From Membranipora membranacea (lineage: Eukaryota > Bryozoa > Gymnolaemata > Cheilostomatida > Membraniporidae): a DNA stretch of 64,000 nt. Location of the stretch: assembly GCA_914767715.1 (NCBI GenBank), contig OU612071.1, positions 28,444,537 to 28,508,536 of the forward strand. The letters are read 5' to 3'. Numbering within the stretch: position 1 is the first letter of the stretch; every line of letters begins with the position of its first letter. Of this stretch, positions 59,403-64,000 are shown one piece after another. The notes beneath the pieces were generated by a model that was given only the letters and a program-made list of their open reading frames with translations, searched no databases and had not been told where the DNA came from. A program made the position numbers and the translations under genes.

Positions 59403-59960
59403 CGATCCTATGGATCGAAAAAATCCCAATATCATTCTGTAAATTGTAAAAATGTCGAATAGTTATGTGTGAAGGTCGAGTTTCATTCACAGCTTACAGC
59501 GGTATCTTGAAGTGTCAGTAGAGCTGAGCTTACATTCCAATGTCAGAGTCTATAATTAACAACCTTCAGCTTCAAAAGTGCTGAAAGGTGCTGAGGTGCA
59601 GGTGCTGAGGTGCAGTTGCTGAGGTGCTGGGGTCCCTCAAATGTGCTGACAGCTTCAATGTACGTGATTTCTAGGTTTATTTTGGATATTTGATCAAATT
59701 GTGGTTTGAAAACGATAAGAAATAACCAATGGTTCCCAATCTGACAAATATTACTGCAGGTGACAAGAAATAGTTTTGAAATATTTATAAAACAGCAATT
59801 CCATTGTTTTGATATTCAGCAGCATTCCAATGAGCTGGTTATGGTCACGTTTTGCAGTCAAGTAATACAGTTGAAGCCTTAATCTGTTAGCAGGCTGACC
59901 ATTTCTGAGCTATAAATACAGAGATATAACAACGGCTAAACATCAGAAAGACTTGAAATC

Positions 59961-61885
59961 ATGACAATGAATAATTGTGTTACAGCTCTTGTCGTGTTCT
60001 TAGCTCTGGTGTCAAGTGGCAGCTGTTTGATCACTGAATCCTGCCTTGACTGCATTAAACTGGTAAGTTATCTTGTTTATGAGAGTAGCATTGACTAAAG
60101 GTGTTTATGGAACTAAATTTTGAATGGGCATTTGTTGGGTTTTGCTGATGAAAGTCGAGTTTGCTTGCTATGTTTTTAATGAGGGCCTTGAAGTTCATGT
60201 TGGTAGTTTGAGCAATTTTTAGCTGTATTGTCATATCAGGCTGAAGAGGAAAACTAATATATCCCTGTTGATAGCCTATTGAGAGTATCAATAAATTTTG
60301 TTTATAGGCTAGTCAATCGCTTATACCTGACGGGTTTAAGAATGATTGTGTTGCCGGTGCTAGCAATAGCAATGTGCAATCGGAGGGTGGATGTGGAGAG
60401 TACGGTATAACCGAATACTTCTACAATGAATGCAATATTCCGCAAGGTTGGTATATGAAAGCATTTTTCGCTTGATAATATCACTTTGCACATGTCCATA
60501 GTCCAATCTTTACTAGGATCATATGTTATCAATCACAAAAATGAGATAAAAATGACAAAATATTTTCAGCTCATTAACAAAGTTTGATTTCAGACTGTTA
60601 ACATGTCTCCTCTTAATTAGATATTGTGTTTAAAACCGCAATGACTGGCAGAAACCAAGCTCAAAATTTGTTTTTTTCCAAATTGAGTGATCTGGACCAG
60701 GGCAGCCCAACAGTAGGCCCGAAATGTTTCGGAAAATCGTAGAGTCGCGAAAACATCTTTCACCCTCATGTTTATTACATTCCTCATTTGCACAATAATA
60801 AGAAACGCTCTACATCTAGTCACAGTATCTTTCAATTCCCCATCCATTGCATTTAAGTGAGCTCCAATGAAAAAATTCTTCGATGCAGGGATGAAAATAC
60901 TGCTCATCCATATATGAATGCTAAGATTTTGGTGAGGTTGCGACCTGCAGGGACATTGCAATGTGTGGATGCGGCCCCCTCAATGAGAAGGTTGGGCAGC
61001 CCTGATCTAAGCAAAGCAAACCACTCTCCTGATGGGCACACTCTCAAGACATACATTTGACTCTGGAGCATAGGGCTAGAATAATTTGATCTAGATTAGT
61101 ACCTAATAATAGAGAAAGCGATAGACACCAATTATTTCGAGATAATTTAGGTTTCAATGTAACAGAATTTTGGGAGTCCCTAAACTTAATCACTGTGGGT
61201 GGAGGCATAACTGTGCTGCAGAGATGATCACCGAACTATCCTGTAATCAGAATGTAGATTGTGAGTTTGTAGGGGTAACTGTGTACATAGTCCTGAAAGT
61301 ATTTATTCACTTAAAGATCTGGATTAGTCAGAATGTAGATTGTGAGTTTGTAGGGGTAATTGTGTACATAGTCCTGAAAGTATTTAGTCACTTAAAGATC
61401 TGGATTAGTCAGAATAAAAGGCTATCATGACTTGTGTACTTAATATAAATATGCATTCTATTCGCTGACTTTCTTACTATCATATCAATCAATTAACAGT
61501 TACACCCAATTGTTCTTTTTGTGAAGATTTGTCGAGATATGTTTCTCTATATTTCCTAGATGGTTGGACCTGGAAGACTTGCTCACGCGATGACACATGT
61601 GCGAGATGGTGTATTAAGCTGTACATGCAAATCCATGAGAGAGCATGTGCTGCACAACTAAGAGGAGATGTGACCATGATGGGCTGTCATACATATGGGA
61701 GAATATATTATCGCACACGCTTCATTAATAATGTTGGACCTTACGGGTGCCAGACAACAGCAACTTGCTGGTTTGCTAACTATATCCGTAACAATTGTTA
61801 CAGCGGATCGACAAGCGAATCAACTGGCGTCTCCAAGGGTCAAACCTTCCCCGATAGTCAATTCCTCTGCCCGAACCAAATTTAA
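59961..61885 (+). CDS. Invertebrate-type (destabilase) lysozyme-like protein
   Basis: Three exons, 59961-60062, 60308-60446 and 61560-61885, give 188 residues. Residues 1 to about 22 (MTMNNCVTALVVFLALVSSG) are a signal peptide. The i-type lysozyme pattern follows: CLDCIKL, GGCGEYGITEYFYNEC, GWTWKTCSRDDTCARWCIKL, GCHTYGRIYYRTRF and GPYGCQTTATCWFANYIRN. Family members cleave peptidoglycan and some cut isopeptide bonds in the digestive tract or immune fluids. The usual start, ICxxES, is changed: Cys to Lys and the catalytic Glu to Ser (IKLASQS), so muramidase activity is doubtful. A serine/threonine-rich tail extends beyond the domain. Exon 2 uses a weak donor (GTTGGT), but it is the one that keeps frame. 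AATAAA lies at 62120-62125. Inverted repeats flank the gene. Confidence 0.85.
61248..61413 (+). repeat. 81-bp tandem duplication in lysozyme intron 2
   Basis: CAGAATGTAGATTGTGAGTT through GATCTGGATTAGT occurs twice in direct tandem with only a few differences, then CAGAAT starts a third copy. Confidence 0.9.
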
Positions 61886-62119
61886 CACTTGGGTTGAACA
61901 CTGGCTGCCTGATCTGGAAGTTAATAAACAACCTCACAGTTTTATTCAGATACTGACTTCTGTTACGTCATAAGAAACCCTAACCCTTAAAACTCAATAA
62001 CCATTGATCGTGTACTTTGATTATAATCTATGGATGCTTTTTCTTGTCTCCTAAAGTTGAATCTGTTGCCCAATGATTATTCTCATTTTTTATTATTTCT
62101 CATAACTGTTTGTTTCTGC

Positions 62120-62125
62120 AATAAA
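62120..62125 (+). terminator. Polyadenylation signal of the lysozyme-like gene
   Basis: AATAAA, 235 bp after the stop codon and the first such hexamer downstream on the plus strand. Confidence 0.5.
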
Positions 62126-62172
62126 TATACAATTCAACTGTGCAAAGTGAGATTTTCATGTTCTCAGTGTAA

Positions 62173-62284
62173 AGATATTTAACATTTGCTAACAATAGTT
62201 ACTCACACGAGTACAACACACAGTTACCTGAGGGTCTCCCATAATCATATCTCCACAGTATCTCGCTATTTCAAGAATAGAACA
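62173..62284. repeat. Right inverted repeat flanking the lysozyme-like gene
   Basis: ACATTTGCTAACAATAGTTA, CACACGAGTACAACACACAG and CAGTATCTCGCTATTTCAAG are reverse complements of 59294-59400. A partial further copy of the inner portion follows directly (about 62290-62352). Confidence 0.85.
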
Positions 62285-62421
62285 GACAGTAATCTGAGGT
62301 TCTCCAATAATACTACCTCCATACTATCTTGCTGTCTCGAGAACAATACAGTGTAGTTAAGGTCTGATTGTTGTCCAAGATGAGAAGTTTTGAAGCTTTT
62401 ACCTCAAATACAAATAATACC

Positions 62422-62492
62422 TTCCCTCCCTGGGAGTCGAGCCCAGGACCTGTTGTATGCAAAGCCAAAGCCATACCACAGAGCTATATTTG
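62422..62492 (-). repeat. tRNA-Ala-like sequence, degenerate
   Basis: On the minus strand TAGCTCTGTGGTATGGC resembles a tRNA-Ala D arm, GCTTTGCATAC carries a TGC anticodon-like triplet and CTGGGCTCGACTCCCAG is a fully paired T arm. The acceptor and anticodon stems do not close. It is a tRNA pseudogene or SINE head. Confidence 0.5.
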
Positions 62493-62594
62493 ATTTATGC
62501 AACTCCAGCGTATATACATAATCAGTTCACAATAATTGTTCCATTTTGGCACAATTCCAACATACTATCACAAGAGCAAATACACAACATAATG

Positions 62595-62935
62595 GGGTTT
62601 GAGGGGTTTGAGGGGTCTGGGGGGTCTCGGGGGGTTCGGTGGGGTTCGGTGGGGTTCGGTGGGGTTCGGTGGGGTTCGGTGGGGTTCGGTGGGGTTCGGT
62701 GGGGTTCGGTGGGGTTCGGTGGGGTTCGGTGGGGTTCGGTGGGGTTCGGTGGGGTTCGGTGGGGTTCGGTGGGGTTCGGTGGGGTTCGGTGGGGTTCGGT
62801 GGGGTTCGGTGGGGTTCGGTGGGGTTCGGTGGGGTTCGGTGGGGTTCGGTGGGGTTCGGTGGGGTTCGGTGGGGTTCGGTGGGGTTCGGTGGGGTTCGGT
62901 GGGGTTCGGTGGGGTTCGGTGGGGTTCGGTGGGGT
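62595..62935 (+). repeat. 10-bp satellite (GGGGTTCGGT)n
   Basis: After a few irregular GGGGTTTGA and GGGGTCTGG units, some 30 almost perfect copies of GGGGTTCGGT run to 62935 and pass directly into the 7-bp array. Confidence 0.97.
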
Positions 62936-64000
62936 TTGGGGTTTGGGGTTTGGGGTTTGGGGTTTGGGGTTTGGGGTTTGGGGTTTGGGGTTTGGGGTTT
63001 GGGGTTTGGGGTTTGGGGTTTGGGGTTTGGGGTTTGGGGTTTGGGGTTTGGGGTTTGGGGTTTGGGGTTTGGGGTTTGGGGTTTGGGGTTTGGGGTTTGG
63101 GGTTTGGGGTTTGGGGTTTGGGGTTTGGGGTTTGGGGTTTGGGGTTTGGGGTTTGGGGTTTGGGGTTTGGGGTTTGGGGTTTGGGGTTTGGGGTTTGGGG
63201 TTTGGGGTTTGGGGTTTGGGGTTTGGGGTTTGGGGTTTGGGGTTTGGGGTTTGGGGTTTGGGGTTTGGGGTTTGGGGTTTGGGGTTTGGGGTTTGGGGTT
63301 TGGGGTTTGGGGTTTGGGGTTTGGGGTTTGGGGTTTGGGGTTTGGGGTTTGGGGTTTGGGGTTTGGGGTTTGGGGTTTGGGGTTTGGGGTTTGGGGTTTG
63401 GGGTTTGGGGTTTGGGGTTTGGGGTTTGGGGTTTGGGGTTTGGGGTTTGGGGTTTGGGGTTTGGGGTTTGGGGTTTGGCGTTTGGGGTTTGGGGTTTGGG
63501 GTTTGGGGTTTGGGGTTTGGGGTTTGGGGTTTGGGGTTTGGGGTTTGGGGTTTGGGGTTTGGGGTTTGGGGTTTGGGGTTTGGGGTTTGGGGTTTGGGGT
63601 TTGGGGTTTGGGGTTTGGGGTTTGGGGTTTGGGGTTTGGGGTTTGGGGTTTGGGGTTTGGGGTTTGGGGTTTGGGGTTTGGGGTTTGGGGTTTGGGGTTT
63701 GGGGTTTGGGGTTTGGGGTTTGGGGTTTGGGGTTTGGGGTTTGGGGTTTGGGGTTTGGGGTTTGGGGTTTGGGGTTTGGGGTTTGGGGTTTGGGGTTTGG
63801 GGTTTGGGGTTTGGGGTTTGGGGTTTGGGGTTTGGGGTTTGGGGTTTGGGGTTTGGGGTTTGGGGTTTGGGGTTTGGGGTTTGGGGTTTGGGGTTTGGGG
63901 TTTGGGGTTTGGGGTTTGGGGTTTGGGGTTTGGGGTTTGGGGTTTGGGGTTTGGGGTTTGGGGTTTGGGGTTTGGGGTTTGGGGTTTGGGGTTTGGGGTT
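62936..64000 (+). repeat. (GGGGTTT)n array, at least 150 units, telomere-like
   Basis: A 7-bp GGGGTTT repeat with no visible indel and only one substitution (GGCGTTT near 63478) runs to the window end. The G-rich strand points toward the right end of the window, the orientation of a chromosome-end repeat. It differs from the TTAGGG repeat usual in metazoans, so it is more likely a satellite or subtelomeric block. Strong G-quadruplex potential. Confidence 0.97.

Noticed and set aside
62936-64000. True telomere
   Set aside because: The orientation fits, but the motif is not TTAGGG and the window boundary is arbitrary, so a satellite is equally likely. Reported as a finding, not as a telomere.

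Overview
This is an AT-rich, intron-containing metazoan window; nothing looks bacterial or organellar. Evidence: genes split by GT-AG introns (mostly GTGAGT or GTAAGT donors), signal-peptide and type II membrane proteins, an invertebrate-type lysozyme, and a heavy load of animal-type transposons (Rex1/CR1-like LINEs, Ty1/copia, hAT, EnSpm/CACTA, foldback elements, tRNA-related repeats). A marine invertebrate, perhaps a lophotrochozoan, fits best, but the taxon cannot be fixed from the sequence alone.

Layout. 1-10.9 kb is a transposon graveyard: one LINE on the minus strand has inserted into the reverse transcriptase of another LINE on the plus strand. 11-15 kb (minus) holds a seven-exon gene for a secreted NHL beta-propeller protein with a threonine-rich stalk. 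16.6-20.4 kb (plus, head-to-head with the NHL gene) holds a six-exon type II membrane C-type lectin with a coiled-coil stalk. The start of its fourth intron is an exact 37-unit array of a 27-bp repeat, nearly every unit carrying a 5' splice site. 21-24 kb has a hAT element, an old long palindrome and a 113-bp hairpin MITE. 24-33 kb has minisatellites, a decayed copia element with a probable 3' LTR, a tRNA-Glu-like repeat and a 2.5-kb hAT derivative. 34-41.2 kb (minus) is a nine-exon POT/SLC15-like transporter gene, intact except for one in-frame TAA. 44-48 kb holds repeats, an orphan terminal exon and a hAT MITE carrying a tRNA-like Pol III unit (second copy near 12.3 kb). 48.7-55.6 kb is an EnSpm/CACTA transposase pseudogene split by a 5.26-kb foldback element with a perfect 9-bp target duplication. 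57.3-58.6 kb has a small secreted protein gene and 60-61.9 kb an i-type lysozyme-like gene lacking the catalytic glutamate, sandwiched between inverted repeats. The window ends in (GGGGTTCGGT)n followed by over 1 kb of (GGGGTTT)n.

Three host genes (lectin, lysozyme-like, NHL/mucin-like) encode secreted or surface proteins of the sort used in mucosal recognition or defence, but they are not an operon and no joint pathway is shown. All exon models were built by hand from splice signals, reading-frame phase and protein similarity. The most unusual observations are the splice-donor minisatellite, the foldback element nested in CACTA, the Pol III-bearing hAT MITE, the nonsense codon in the transporter, and the terminal G-rich arrays.
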